DNA of 64,000 nucleotides from Myxococcus terminator_A (GCA_049194865.1 JBLZWL010000075.1:1-64000), one strand, 5' to 3'; counted from the stretch's first letter, positions 1-8,209 are shown. A program made the numbers and translations. Notes: generated by a model from the letters alone, not told the origin.

Positions 1-218
1 GCGAGGCGCCAGAACGCGCTCGTGCGGACCTCGGAGACGAGGTGCTCCTGGTTCTCGAAGTAGCGGTACGCCGTCATCGGGCTACAGCCGAGCATGTTCG
101 CGAGCCCGCGCATCGTCATGCCGTCCACGCCGTGCTCCGCGAAGAGCTGCTCGGCGGCGGCGACGGCACGCGCCCGGAACTCCGCGACCTCTGATTCCGT
201 GAGGGAGTGTCTCGCCAT
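1..218 (-). CDS. TetR/AcrR-family regulator, N-terminal part (cut by window edge)
   Basis: The reverse strand reads from ATG at 218 into the window edge and gives about 72 residues, beginning MARHSLTESE. Residues about 10-60 form a TetR-type helix-turn-helix: a first helix with AAEQLFAEHG, then DGMTMRGLANMLGCS and the recognition segment MTAYRYFENQEHL. The ligand-binding part lies outside the window, so the inducer cannot be guessed. The start is placed here because a palindrome suitable for autorepression lies just upstream and no earlier start fits. TetR proteins are one-component transcriptional repressors. The family call is firm; target genes are unknown. Confidence 0.85.
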   Translation of the reverse strand, partial: MARHSLTESEVAEFRARAVAAAEQLFAEHGVDGMTMRGLANMLGCSPMTAYRYFENQEHLVSEVRTSAFWRL

Positions 219-229
219 GAATAGAATGT

Positions 230-250
230 ACGTCGTAAAATTTACGCCGT
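230..250. promoter_or_regulatory. Palindromic operator of the left-edge TetR gene
   Basis: This 21-bp near-perfect inverted repeat has a perfect 13-bp core, CGTAAAATTTACG, flanked by ACGT/ACGG-type arms with one mismatch pair. It starts 11 bp upstream of the TetR start codon in an unusually AT-rich stretch, as expected for an autoregulatory TetR operator. Binding is inferred from position and symmetry only. Confidence 0.55.
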
Positions 251-387
251 CAATTCAATCATGCGACCCCACGTGACACAGGAGCGTCACCAGGTCGCGC
301 GACAGGCCACGCTCCTCCGCCGCGAGAGGCTCGTCTCCGCGCTGATGCGCCCACTGCGAGGCGTGGACGACCTGGGACACTGAGCTG

Positions 388-807
388 CTACTGCAGCACG
401 GAAAGGATGCGCCACCCGGTGACATCGATGGCGTAGGTGGCACCGACGTCCAGCAGCGGGGGACCGCCGACGTCGCAGACCTCCGGGTTGGGAACGATGC
501 TGACGAACACGACGCCCTGAGGACCCGGTGCGGCCACGACGTCGTAGGCCTCGCGGCGAGCGAGGCACTGCTGGAGCGGAGTCGCCGTTCCGGGGAGTTT
601 GTAGTCCCAGGGCAGATAGTCCTCCATCGCGAGCTGGATGGCCCTCAGCGTCGCACCGGGGATGAGCTGCCGTCCCTCTTCGGGAAGAGCGAGCGGAATC
701 TCGAACTTCGCTGCCTCTGCCTGGGGCGCGTGGACCGGACGCTGAGGGCGTTGGAAGAGAGCGCAGGCAGGCAGGAGGAACAGCAGGAGCATCAACGCGC
801 GCGTCAT
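388..807 (-). CDS. Small lipoprotein of unknown function (139 aa)
   Basis: The protein starts with a hydrophobic leader MTRALMLLLFLLPAC, and the Cys at residue 15 fits a lipobox, so it is probably a lipid-anchored envelope protein. The rest is a compact domain of about 100 residues with the segments GATLRAIQLAMEDYLP, QCLARREAYD and VVFVSIVPNPEVC. These align by eye with the lipoprotein at 39249-39830 (GAMLGALSIAANDFLP, CWNRQESY, VFFVSISANPTAC), so the two are paralogues with two matching Cys residues. It is divergent from the macrodomain gene, with 75 bp between the starts. No function can be assigned. Confidence 0.75.
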   Translation of the reverse strand: MTRALMLLLFLLPACALFQRPQRPVHAPQAEAAKFEIPLALPEEGRQLIPGATLRAIQLAMEDYLPWDYKLPGTATPLQQCLARREAYDVVAAPGPQGVVFVSIVPNPEVCDVGGPPLLDVGATYAIDVTGWRILSVLQ

Positions 808-882
808 GGAGACCTCGTGGCTGCGGCGCGTCTTGTGTCACGAACCGCACTTATGGCAATGAATTCTGTCGGAGGAGCACCC

Positions 883-1350
883 ATGATTGAGCTCACCGAA
901 GGCAATCTCCTCCAAGCGGACGTCGAGGCGCTCATCAACGCCGTCAACACCGAAGGTGTGATGGGCAAGGGCATCGCGCTCCAGTTCAAGCGGGCCTTCC
1001 CCGCGATGTTCAAGGAGTACGAACGCGAGGCGAAGGCGGGCCGCCTCGAGACCGGCCGCGTCCATGTCTTCGACCTGGGCGCGTCGAAGCACCCTCGATG
1101 GATCATCAACTTCCCGACGAAGTGGAGCTGGCGTCAGCCTTCGCGCCTGGAGTGGATTCGCACGGGCCTGGAGTCCCTCGTCGAGGAGGTTCAACGCCGG
1201 GGGATTCAGTCGCTGGCCGTGCCCGCCCTGGGCTGCGGAAACGGTGGCCTGACCTGGGCGGAGGTCTTCCCCCTCATCCAGGAAGCCTTCGCACGAGTCC
1301 CGTCTGTTCGGGTGCTCGTCTATCCTCCGCCCGATGCGACTCTTCCCTGA
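883..1350 (+). CDS. Stand-alone DarG-like macrodomain protein
   Basis: The 155-residue protein is a single macrodomain. Visible motifs are NAVN at about 19-22, the glycine-rich GVMGKGIALQF at 25-35, NFPTK at 76-80 and PALGCGNGGL at 114-123. This pattern (VMGKG and NFPTK) is typical of the macrodomain of DarG, the antitoxin that removes ADP-ribose placed on DNA by DarT; the conserved Lys of NFPTK is at residue 80. Full DarG has an extra C-terminal region, absent here, and no DarT gene lies nearby. The start at 883 is chosen over an upstream in-frame ATG at 730 because GGAGGAG sits 5 bp before it and the extra residues lie antisense to the lipoprotein gene. The role may be de-ADP-ribosylation of DNA or another substrate. 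Confidence 0.85.
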   Translation: MIELTEGNLLQADVEALINAVNTEGVMGKGIALQFKRAFPAMFKEYEREAKAGRLETGRVHVFDLGASKHPRWIINFPTKWSWRQPSRLEWIRTGLESLVEEVQRRGIQSLAVPALGCGNGGLTWAEVFPLIQEAFARVPSVRVLVYPPPDATLP

Positions 1351-1392
1351 GTCCTTGTGGGACCAGCGCCCGCCCCTGCCCGGGTATCATCC

Positions 1393-1644
1393 ATGACCAT
1401 CAAGTACACGCGACATCAGGTTCCTCGGGGAACGCGACCTGACGCGGAGACCATTGACAAGATCTACCTGATTAAAAAGGTGTCAGCGCTTCACGCGACC
1501 TATCAGATCAGGCTCCTGGCTTTCAGGGCGGTGGAGATTCACAAGAAGCTCGTGCTGACGGTCCCAAAGTCCTGCAAATTTCATCCCTCGCTCAAGGAGT
1601 TGATTCGGGTGACCGGAAAAACCATCAAGCGAGAGGCTCTGTAA
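1393..1644 (+). CDS. Short unknown protein, coupled to an Imm70-like gene
   Basis: An 83-residue basic protein beginning MTIKYTRHQV and ending GKTIKREAL, with no recognised domain, signal peptide or membrane segment. Its stop overlaps the start of the next gene (TAATG), which implies translational coupling. Lower GC than the neighbours suggests transfer. In polymorphic toxin loci a toxin tip often overlaps its immunity gene this way, so this may be a small effector or the remaining tip of a larger toxin; that is inference. An in-frame GTG at 1357 would add 12 residues. No clear ribosome site precedes either start. Confidence 0.5.
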   Translation: MTIKYTRHQVPRGTRPDAETIDKIYLIKKVSALHATYQIRLLAFRAVEIHKKLVLTVPKSCKFHPSLKELIRVTGKTIKREAL

Positions 1645-2057
1645 TGGGGCTCTATCTTTGTGTCTTCGAAGATGAAGAAGAACTGGAGGGCGTCGAGGTT
1701 GGGCTCTATGCGGACTTCAATGCATTGCGTGATTATGTCACTCACGAGCTGGAGGCCGGGAAGCAGGGTTCTCGATTCCCTACGCTCATCGTGCACTCGG
1801 ATTGTGACGGTGAGTGGTCCGCTTCCGAATGTGAGAGGTTGCGTGATGAGTTGGCGGTAATCGCCATGGAATTGAAGGCGCGCCCGGCGGTCGGTTTTAC
1901 GTCGGAGTGGCAACGAATCGTGGCGAAATCCGTGGGCCTTGTACCTCGAAACGCGTTTGAGTCGTTCATCGACGTGGATGGCGAATTCTTGGTGGAGCGA
2001 CTGCGGGGCCTGGCTGAATTCGCGTACAGGTATCAGTCCCCCATTTTGTTTCAGTGA
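1644..2057 (+). CDS. Imm70-like immunity protein
   Basis: A 137-residue acidic cytosolic protein beginning MGLYLCVFEDEEELEGVEVG, with LIVHSDCDGEW at about 49-59 and the ending SPILFQ. The combination of start, HSDCDGEW motif and FIDVDGE segment matches my recollection of the Imm70 immunity family, found beside polymorphic toxins. It overlaps the previous short ORF by one base (TAATG) and is followed after 5 bp by another unknown gene. No full-length toxin is present, so it may be an orphan immunity gene that protects against toxins of siblings or competitors. The family name is from memory and needs a profile search. Confidence 0.6.
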   Translation: MGLYLCVFEDEEELEGVEVGLYADFNALRDYVTHELEAGKQGSRFPTLIVHSDCDGEWSASECERLRDELAVIAMELKARPAVGFTSEWQRIVAKSVGLVPRNAFESFIDVDGEFLVERLRGLAEFAYRYQSPILFQ

Positions 2058-2062
2058 TTGAT

Positions 2063-2614
2063 ATGGCACGCGAAACAGGTGACGACGCAAGAACGCTGGA
2101 GCAGCGGGCGCTTCAGGTCTTGGACAATCCGGAAACGGCGATTTCGGCCCAGCCAGTCGGCCGTTCATTGCTTCGTGTCTGGCAATACAATTTCCGGGCA
2201 GACTATCACTCATGGCTGCTTTGGACCGGGCGGAGGCCGGAAGATACCCTCCTCAGGGTCCGGCGCGTTGTCTGGACGCGGCAGGCATCTGTAGCTGGCT
2301 CCCCTGCGGGCGCACGTGAACACGAGGGTGATACCGCCGCCGTGCTTCGACTTTCAGTCATCGATGCGGACGTCCCTCATGAACCATGGCAGCGGCTCCT
2401 CGCGGAGGCGGAAGGCTTGCTCCTGCCGGCGTTCTCCTTCGGGGATTTCATGGTGGGGACCGACGGAGGTGTCCGTGGAGTCGAGCAGAAGAACTTCCGA
2501 CGGACCTTGCGCTTCGAATGGTGGTGGAAGCCGCCCAAGGGGTGGGAGGAACTCGCGGATTGGGTCGCGAGAGCAACCGACCTTTTCGAGGCAAGCCTTG
2601 AAGGTACGGAGTGA
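2063..2614 (+). CDS. Unknown cytosolic protein downstream of the Imm70-like gene
   Basis: 183 residues beginning MARETGDDART, with no signal peptide and no membrane segment. It contains aromatic segments (LLRVWQYNFRADYHSWLLW, FEWWWKPPKGWEEL) and an FGDFMVGTDGG turn, a look common in immunity-type and other small accessory proteins, but no family is recognised. A GTG at 2054 overlapping the previous stop is an alternative start. Same strand and close spacing put it in one transcription unit with the short ORF and the Imm70-like gene, so it may be a second immunity protein or a partner. Confidence 0.6.
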   Translation: MARETGDDARTLEQRALQVLDNPETAISAQPVGRSLLRVWQYNFRADYHSWLLWTGRRPEDTLLRVRRVVWTRQASVAGSPAGAREHEGDTAAVLRLSVIDADVPHEPWQRLLAEAEGLLLPAFSFGDFMVGTDGGVRGVEQKNFRRTLRFEWWWKPPKGWEELADWVARATDLFEASLEGTE

Positions 2615-2645
2615 ACCACGCAGGGCCGTCACCGAGCGGCCCTGC

Positions 2646-3662
2646 TCAGTTCTTCGCCCCGCCCCCACGCGCCTCATTCAACGCGCTCAAGTCCACCAGC
2701 CCGCTGATGTCCGAAGTAGGGATGAAGCCCAGCTCCTGTGCATGCTTCGCCGCTGTGCTCAGTGCGCCAGGCACCGGATCCAGGCCGGGCTCCAGTCGTG
2801 AGAACGCGCCCTGCAGAATCGCCGGCTGCAACGGCTTCTGCGTCAGCTTCCCGAACGCCGAGTTCACCGCCGCCGTGAAGCCCGCGGGGTCCTTCTCCCA
2901 CCGCTCCGTCAGCTTCACGTGCGCGCGCAGCAGCGCCACGATTCGCGGGCGCTGCGTCTCCAGCACCTTGCGCGTCGTCACCACCACCGTGGTGGGAAAG
3001 TGCCCCTCGGGCCACAGCGTCTTCTCGTCCACGAGGATGTGTCCGCCACCCTCCGGCTCCAGCAGCATCCGCGTGCCCCACGGCTCCGGCACCCACGCTC
3101 CCTCAATCCCTCCGCGCAGGTACTGCACCAGGATGTCCGAGTTCGTCAGCGGCACAATCTGCACGTCTCCCTGTCCATCCAGGTTCGTGCTCAGTCCCTG
3201 CTGTTTCAGCCAGTAGCGCAGCGCGATGTCCTGCGTGTTGCCGAGCTGGGGCGTGGCAATCTTCTTCCCCTTCAGCTCCGCCGCCGACTTCGCCGTGCGC
3301 GTCACCAGCATCGCCCCGCCGTCGACCGCGCCCGCGATGATGCGCAAGTCACGCCCCGCCTTGAGGTACGTGTTGATGGCGGGCCCCGTGCCCACGTACG
3401 ACACGTCCAGCGAGCCGCCCACCAGCGCCTCCATGGCCGCGGGCCCCGCGTTGAACTGCTTCACCTCCAGCTTCCCCACGCCGGGCTCAGAGGCGAAGGT
3501 CCCCTCCGCGTTGCCCACCAGCGCCTGCGCATGCGTGATGTTGGGGAAGAACCCCAGCCTCAACGGAGCGTCGGCACCACCGGAAGACTCACGCTTGCAA
3601 CCGGCCCCCAGCCCCGCGAGGCCGGCGAGCACGAGGACAGCCAGGGAACGAAAGGCGCGCAT
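2646..3662 (-). CDS. ABC importer substrate-binding lipoprotein (SsuA/TauA type)
   Basis: A 338-residue periplasmic binding protein of the nitrate/sulfonate/taurine type. It has a lipoprotein leader ending GLGAGC, then LRLGFFPNITHAQALVG at the start of the mature domain, a FNAGPAAMEALVGGSLDVSYVG segment split by the usual hinge, and QLGNTQDIALRYWL in the middle. It is the last gene of a three-gene minus-strand operon ATPase-permease-binding protein, as for aliphatic sulfonate or taurine uptake. No sulfonate monooxygenase or taurine dioxygenase lies beside it, so the substrate stays open. ATG at 3662 is preferred over GTG at 3668. Confidence 0.85.
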   Translation of the reverse strand: MRAFRSLAVLVLAGLAGLGAGCKRESSGGADAPLRLGFFPNITHAQALVGNAEGTFASEPGVGKLEVKQFNAGPAAMEALVGGSLDVSYVGTGPAINTYLKAGRDLRIIAGAVDGGAMLVTRTAKSAAELKGKKIATPQLGNTQDIALRYWLKQQGLSTNLDGQGDVQIVPLTNSDILVQYLRGGIEGAWVPEPWGTRMLLEPEGGGHILVDEKTLWPEGHFPTTVVVTTRKVLETQRPRIVALLRAHVKLTERWEKDPAGFTAAVNSAFGKLTQKPLQPAILQGAFSRLEPGLDPVPGALSTAAKHAQELGFIPTSDISGLVDLSALNEARGGGAKN

Positions 3663-3742
3663 AAGCACCCAGAAGAGGGACGGCGGGACGGGTTGGCAAC
3701 GGGTGTCGACTCACAACGTCGGGCGCTTCACGTCCTCGCCCC

Positions 3743-4522
3743 TCACATCGAGCCTTCCAGCCCCCACCGACGCCGCAGCCGGCCCTCCACCGTCTGGAAG
3801 AGGACACGGTCCACGGTGATGCCGATGATGATGATGGCCACCATCACCGCCATGACTTGAGGAACGTCCATCAACTCACGCCCCACCGTGAGCAACTGTC
3901 CCAGGCCTCCCGAGACGAACAGCAGCTCTCCAGCCAGGAGCGCGCGCCACGCGAAGCTCCACCCCAGCTTGAGCCCCGTGACGATGCCCGGCAGCGCCGC
4001 CGGCAGCAGCACGCCGAACTGGAAGCGCAGGCCACGAACGCCCAGCGTGCTGGCCACTCGCAACAGCTGCGGGTCCACGCCCTGCACGCTGTCCTCGGTG
4101 GCGATGGCGATGCCCAGCACGCTGCCCATCACCACGACGAAGAGGATGGAGGTGTCCGTCAGCCCGAACCACAGCAGCGCCAGCGGCAGCCAACAGATGG
4201 ACGGCAGCGCTTGCAGCCCCATCACCACCGGCTTCACCGCGTTGCGGAAGAAGGCCAGCCGCGCCATCAGCAACCCGAGGGGAACACCGATGGCCACCGA
4301 CATCAGATAGGCCCGGCCCAGTCGCCCCAGGGAGCGCAGCGTGGCGTCCAACAGTCGCCCGTCGGCCGCCATGCTCCAGAGGCTCTTGGCCACCGTCACC
4401 GGACCAGGGAAGAGGTATGGAGACCAGACGCCCAGCCTCGACAGTCCCTCCCAGAGGCTCAGCAGCAGCACCAGCAGGCCCAGCTTCTGCGCGTAGTTCT
4501 TCCAGGGGGCTTCGCGCTTCAT
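3743..4522 (-). CDS. ABC transporter permease (SsuC/TauC type)
   Basis: A 259-residue integral membrane protein with about six hydrophobic segments and the ABC permease coupling-loop signature in the segment EDSVQGVDPQLLRVASTLG. N-terminal LWEGLSRLGVWSPYLFPGP and the overall length match the SsuC/TauC/NrtB family. It starts 3 bp after the stop of the ATPase gene, with a GAGGTGAG ribosome site. It should form the inner-membrane channel for the substrate delivered by the lipoprotein encoded downstream. Confidence 0.88.
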   Translation of the reverse strand: MKREAPWKNYAQKLGLLVLLLSLWEGLSRLGVWSPYLFPGPVTVAKSLWSMAADGRLLDATLRSLGRLGRAYLMSVAIGVPLGLLMARLAFFRNAVKPVVMGLQALPSICWLPLALLWFGLTDTSILFVVVMGSVLGIAIATEDSVQGVDPQLLRVASTLGVRGLRFQFGVLLPAALPGIVTGLKLGWSFAWRALLAGELLFVSGGLGQLLTVGRELMDVPQVMAVMVAIIIIGITVDRVLFQTVEGRLRRRWGLEGSM

Positions 4523-4525
4523 GGC

Positions 4526-5452
4526 TCACCTCGCGGGCCGGGGTAGTCCCGACGCGGGCAGCGGGGGGCTCGACGCGACGGGTGCGGTGGCTCGCGGCGG
4601 TATGGCTTCTGGGAGGGTGTTGCGCTCCACCTCGCGCAGGAGGCCCTGGACGTGGCGCACCATCTCCGTGAGCGCCGCGTCCTCCGGGTGGCGCGGCATG
4701 GGCAGGTGGACCTCCAGGTCCCTCACGATGCGCCCCGGACGCGGCGCCATCAGGACGACTCGGGTGCCCAGCATCAGCGCCTCGTGCACGTCGTGCGTGA
4801 CGAACACAATCGTCTTGTGGGTGCGCATCCAGATGGACTGAAGCAGCTCCTGCATGTGGATGCGCGTCTGCGCGTCCAGCGAGCCGAAGGGCTCGTCCAT
4901 GAGCAGCACCGTCGGGTCCACCGCGAGCGCCCTCGCCAGGCTGGCGCGCATCTTCATGCCGCCGGAGAGCTGGTGCGGCAGCGTCTCCTCGAAGCCCTGG
5001 AGCTGCACGCGGCGGATGTACTGGTCCGCGCGCTCCTTGCGCTGGGAGCGCGGCACGCCTCGGGCAGCCAAGGCGAAGGTGATGTTTCCGCGCACCGTGA
5101 GCCACGGGAAGAGGGCGGCCTCCTGGAACATCAGGAGCCGGTCCGGCCCGGGTCCGGAGATGCGCTGTCCATCAATGGACACCGTGCCGCCCGTGGGCTG
5201 CACGTGCCCCGCCAGCGCGTAGAGCAGCGTGGACTTGCCGCAGCCCGACGGACCCAACAGGCAGACGAGCTCTCCCGAGCGGACGTTCAGGTCCACGTCC
5301 TGGAGCGCCACGACCTTGTTGCCGTAGCGGTGGCCCAGCTGGGTGACGGAGATTTTCGCGTGGTCGGCCTCCACGTGGGCTGGCCGGAGCAGGCGCAGCG
5401 AGCTTCGCCATCGGCCAAGGAGGGCACGCAGCATCGGCCACAAGCTAGGCAT
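4526..5452 (-). CDS. ABC transporter ATP-binding protein (SsuB/TauB type)
   Basis: A 308-residue ATPase with Walker A GPSGCGKST, Q-loop FQEAALFPWLTV, signature LSGGMKMR, Walker B LLMDEPFGSLD and switch His in FVTHDV. The region after the Walker B (TVLLMDEPFGSLDAQTR) is typical of the nitrate/sulfonate importers. About 30 N-terminal residues precede the ABC domain, and a Pro/Ala-rich tail of about 35 residues follows; both are extra relative to SsuB. It is the first gene of the operon, 237 bp from the divergent kinase gene. The open frame runs further upstream, but that part lies antisense to the kinase gene. Confidence 0.88.
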   Translation of the reverse strand: MPSLWPMLRALLGRWRSSLRLLRPAHVEADHAKISVTQLGHRYGNKVVALQDVDLNVRSGELVCLLGPSGCGKSTLLYALAGHVQPTGGTVSIDGQRISGPGPDRLLMFQEAALFPWLTVRGNITFALAARGVPRSQRKERADQYIRRVQLQGFEETLPHQLSGGMKMRASLARALAVDPTVLLMDEPFGSLDAQTRIHMQELLQSIWMRTHKTIVFVTHDVHEALMLGTRVVLMAPRPGRIVRDLEVHLPMPRHPEDAALTEMVRHVQGLLREVERNTLPEAIPPRATAPVASSPPLPASGLPRPAR

Positions 5453-5689
5453 ATGTGGGCAGAGCGGAAGTGGTGGCGGTCCAGCGCGCGAGCGCACGCC
5501 GACCTGCTTCCTCGCCCGGCGAGCAGGGAGGTCCCGTCCTTGGACGGGGGTACAGGCACTTCGTGACCTTGGCCTCTGAAACGTAGGGACTCCGGAGGCG
5601 CTTGCTTCCGGTGCTCGCCCGTCCGGCCCGGACTGGAGGGCTGGCTTGGGGGTTCCCTTGAACGGAGAGGTGAGGGAGTCTCCCCGGCA

Positions 5690-7489
5690 ATGCACGTGGG
5701 GAAATATCAACTCGTCCGCAAGCTGGCGACGGGGGGCATGGCGGAGGTGTTCCTGGCGAAGGCGGCCGGACCCGGGGGCTTCGAGAAGACGCTGGTGCTC
5801 AAGCGCATCCTCCCGCACCTCGCGGAGGACCCGTCCTTCGTGGAGATGTTCCTCGAGGAAGCGCGGCTCGTCGCGGGGCTCAACCACCCCCACATCGTCC
5901 AGATTTTCGACTTCGGTGAGGCGGAGGGCAGCTACTTCCTCGCGATGGAGCTCATCGACGGTCCCAACCTGCGGCGCTGGCAGCGACAGGCCGCGTCGAA
6001 GGGACAGCCGCTGGCGCCCAACATCTGCGCGAAGGTGGTGGCGCAGGCGGCGGAGGGCCTGGCCTTCGCGCATGACTTCGCGGACCCCACGACGGGCCAG
6101 CCGCTCGGGTTGATTCACCGCGACGTGAGCCCGGACAACATCCTCGTGTCCCGGCAGGGCGCGGTGAAGGTGGTGGACTTCGGCATCGCCAAGGTGGCGG
6201 GACAGAAGCACCGCACGCAGACCGGCATCGTGAAAGGCAAGGTCGCGTACATGCCGCCCGAGCAGGTGCGGGCGGACCCGTTGGACCGGCGCGTGGATGT
6301 GTATGCGCTCGGCGTGGTGCTGTACGAGCTGCTCACGGGAAAGCTGCCCATCGATGGGGCGTCGGAGCTGGCGATGATGCAGGCTATCGTCTCGCGCGAG
6401 CCGACGCCGGTGAGCCGCTACCGCCAGGATGTCCCCGCCGCGCTCCAGGACATCATCACGAGGGCGCTGCAAAAGGACCGCGAGGACCGCTACCCGGACT
6501 GTCGCGCGCTGCAGGTGGACCTGGAGCGCTTCGTGCTGTCCGTGGGCGAGCCGGTGGGCGCGTACCAGGTGGCCCAGGCTGTCGAGCAGGTGGTGGAGGA
6601 GAGAATCGTCCCGACGCCCGCGCCGATATCGGTGAAGCCCGAGGTCCGGGAGCCTCGGGTCGAGGCACTCGAGCGCACCGTGCCCTCGGGGCCTGCGCGC
6701 AAGCCGCCCGCGAAGACGGAAGAAGACCTCGCCGCACCGCCGGCCGTGTTCGAGCAGGAGACCGAGACGCGTCCACGTGTCGAGCAGAAGAAAGCGAAGC
6801 GGAAGCCGCTGGTGCCGGTGGCCATCGCGGGCGCGGCACTGCTCGTGGTGGGTGGAGGGTACGCCCTGCTCGGCGGCAGAACGTCGGCATCGGTGCCGGA
6901 GGCTCCGGTGGGCGCATCCACGACGGTGGCGGGTTCGCCCGATGCTCCGACGGGCGCGTCCACGAAGGTGGCCGGTTCACCCGAGACACCGACGGGCGCA
7001 TCCACGAAGGTGGCCGGTTCGCCCGAAGCACCGACGGGCGACGCCACCGCGGCGCAAGGAACCACGGACACCCCCGCACCGGCACAGGACCCGGAGTCCG
7101 AAGCCGCGCTTGAGTCGCAGCTCGCGGCGAAGCAGGGGCGGGACGCGTTGGCCATCGAGACGGAGGAGGTCGACGAGGACAGCGGCCTGCCCAACTTCGT
7201 GGCGTCGCCCGCCAGCGACAAGCGGGCCCCGGACGCGGAGCGGAAGAAGCCCGCGTCACGAGCGGTGAAGGGCGCGCTGGGCTCGGTGGAGTTCCGAATC
7301 CGCCCCTATGCCGTCGTGTATCTCGATGGCAAGAAGCTGGGGGAGACGCCGCTCGCCATCATCGATGTTCCCGAGGGCATCTATGCCGTGACGGCCGTCA
7401 ACACGCGTCTGGGGAAGAAGGTGACGCGCAGCTTCGAGGTGAAGGCCGGCACGGCCAATGTCTTCAAGCTCAACCTGCTGCAGGACTGA
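5690..7489 (+). CDS. Membrane Ser/Thr protein kinase with C-terminal PEGA domain
   Basis: 599 residues. A Hanks-type kinase domain occupies about 6-280: glycine loop ATGGMAEVF, Lys at 39, HRDVSPDN at 143-150, DFG at 163-165, and MPPEQ. A Pro-rich linker leads to one membrane segment at about 374-394. The outer part has three copies of a 14-residue repeat, an acidic linker, and a PEGA-type domain at about 530-599 (YLDGKKLGETPL, VPEGIYAVTAVN). The PEGA domain probably binds a surface or cell-wall ligand and signals inward to the kinase. Such kinases are abundant in myxobacteria. No dedicated substrate gene is adjacent. Confidence 0.9.
   Translation: MHVGKYQLVRKLATGGMAEVFLAKAAGPGGFEKTLVLKRILPHLAEDPSFVEMFLEEARLVAGLNHPHIVQIFDFGEAEGSYFLAMELIDGPNLRRWQRQAASKGQPLAPNICAKVVAQAAEGLAFAHDFADPTTGQPLGLIHRDVSPDNILVSRQGAVKVVDFGIAKVAGQKHRTQTGIVKGKVAYMPPEQVRADPLDRRVDVYALGVVLYELLTGKLPIDGASELAMMQAIVSREPTPVSRYRQDVPAALQDIITRALQKDREDRYPDCRALQVDLERFVLSVGEPVGAYQVAQAVEQVVEERIVPTPAPISVKPEVREPRVEALERTVPSGPARKPPAKTEEDLAAPPAVFEQETETRPRVEQKKAKRKPLVPVAIAGAALLVVGGGYALLGGRTSASVPEAPVGASTTVAGSPDAPTGASTKVAGSPETPTGASTKVAGSPEAPTGDATAAQGTTDTPAPAQDPESEAALESQLAAKQGRDALAIETEEVDEDSGLPNFVASPASDKRAPDAERKKPASRAVKGALGSVEFRIRPYAVVYLDGKKLGETPLAIIDVPEGIYAVTAVNTRLGKKVTRSFEVKAGTANVFKLNLLQD
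6902..7039 (+). repeat. 42-bp in-frame tandem repeat in the kinase linker
   Basis: Three 42-bp units encode the 14-residue consensus APTGASTKVAGSPE, followed by a partial fourth (APTG). The repeat lies just outside the predicted membrane segment of the PEGA kinase. Such Pro/Thr/Ser spacers often vary in copy number between strains. Confidence 0.8.
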
Positions 7490-7498
7490 GCGCGGCGC

Positions 7499-8209
7499 CT
7501 ACGGTTCCTCTTTCGCGGCGTCGGGCGCGGGCTTCGTCTCGGGCTTGTTTTTCGGGCGGATGACCGTGTCCAGCGCGGAGCCCAGCGCCGAGCCGACATT
7601 CTTCCCCAGCGAGGAGCCCGCCTCGGTCAGGCGCGAGCGCAGGCCCGGCTTCGTCTCGGGAGCGGCCTCCGCCTGCTTCTCCACGGGCTCGGGCGCGATG
7701 GCCTTCGGCTCCTCGACGACGGGAGGCGGGGCCTCCACCACGGGCTGGGGCTCCACCACGGGCGCGGCCTTCGCGGTCGCGGTGCCTTGCTTGAGCTGCA
7801 CCTGCTTGCGCACCGACTCGAAGTCCCGCTCCACCTTGGGGGCCGCGGCGACGGGCAGCTTCGCCTCGGGTCGCAGCGTCAGGCCGGCGCGGAACTCCTC
7901 CAGCGCCTGCTTCCTGCGGCCCAGGTCGGCGAGCACGAGCCCACGATAGAGCGCCACCTCCGACTGCTCGTCGATGGTGGACGCCACCTGCTTCGCCTGC
8001 GTCAGCCAGTTGAGGGCCTTCTCGTACTCCAGCGACTCGTACAGCGTCCCCGCCCGCTCGATGCGGTGGCGGAAGAGTCCCGCGGGGTCCTCGGAGTCGG
8101 GGGTGTTCGCGATGGCCAGTCCCGGAGCCAGCCAGGCCCACAGCACCACCAGCCAGGCCCCCCAGCTTCTCGGGTTGATAGATGCGTCCATGTCTCGCGA
8201 AGCTAGCAT
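7499..8209 (-). CDS. Exported TPR-like protein of unknown function
   Basis: 236 residues. A signal peptide or anchor (WLVVLWAWLAPGLAIA) is followed by a helical region at about 40-125 that resembles one or two tetratricopeptide units (YESLEYEKALNWLTQA, ALYRGLVLADLGRRKQALEEFRAGL). A Pro/Glu/Val-rich low-complexity linker and a short amphipathic C-terminal part ending KEEP follow. It is convergent with the PEGA kinase with only 9 bp between the stops. ATG at 8209 is chosen because GGAGG lies 4 bp upstream; ATG at 8191 is an alternative. It may be a periplasmic scaffold. Confidence 0.7.
   Translation of the reverse strand: MLASRDMDASINPRSWGAWLVVLWAWLAPGLAIANTPDSEDPAGLFRHRIERAGTLYESLEYEKALNWLTQAKQVASTIDEQSEVALYRGLVLADLGRRKQALEEFRAGLTLRPEAKLPVAAAPKVERDFESVRKQVQLKQGTATAKAAPVVEPQPVVEAPPPVVEEPKAIAPEPVEKQAEAAPETKPGLRSRLTEAGSSLGKNVGSALGSALDTVIRPKNKPETKPAPDAAKEEP

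Noticed and set aside
5453..6472. Long minus-strand open frame continuous with the ABC ATPase gene
   Set aside because: It runs antisense through the PEGA kinase gene and has no family similarity; high GC keeps antisense frames open. The ATPase is taken to start at 5452.
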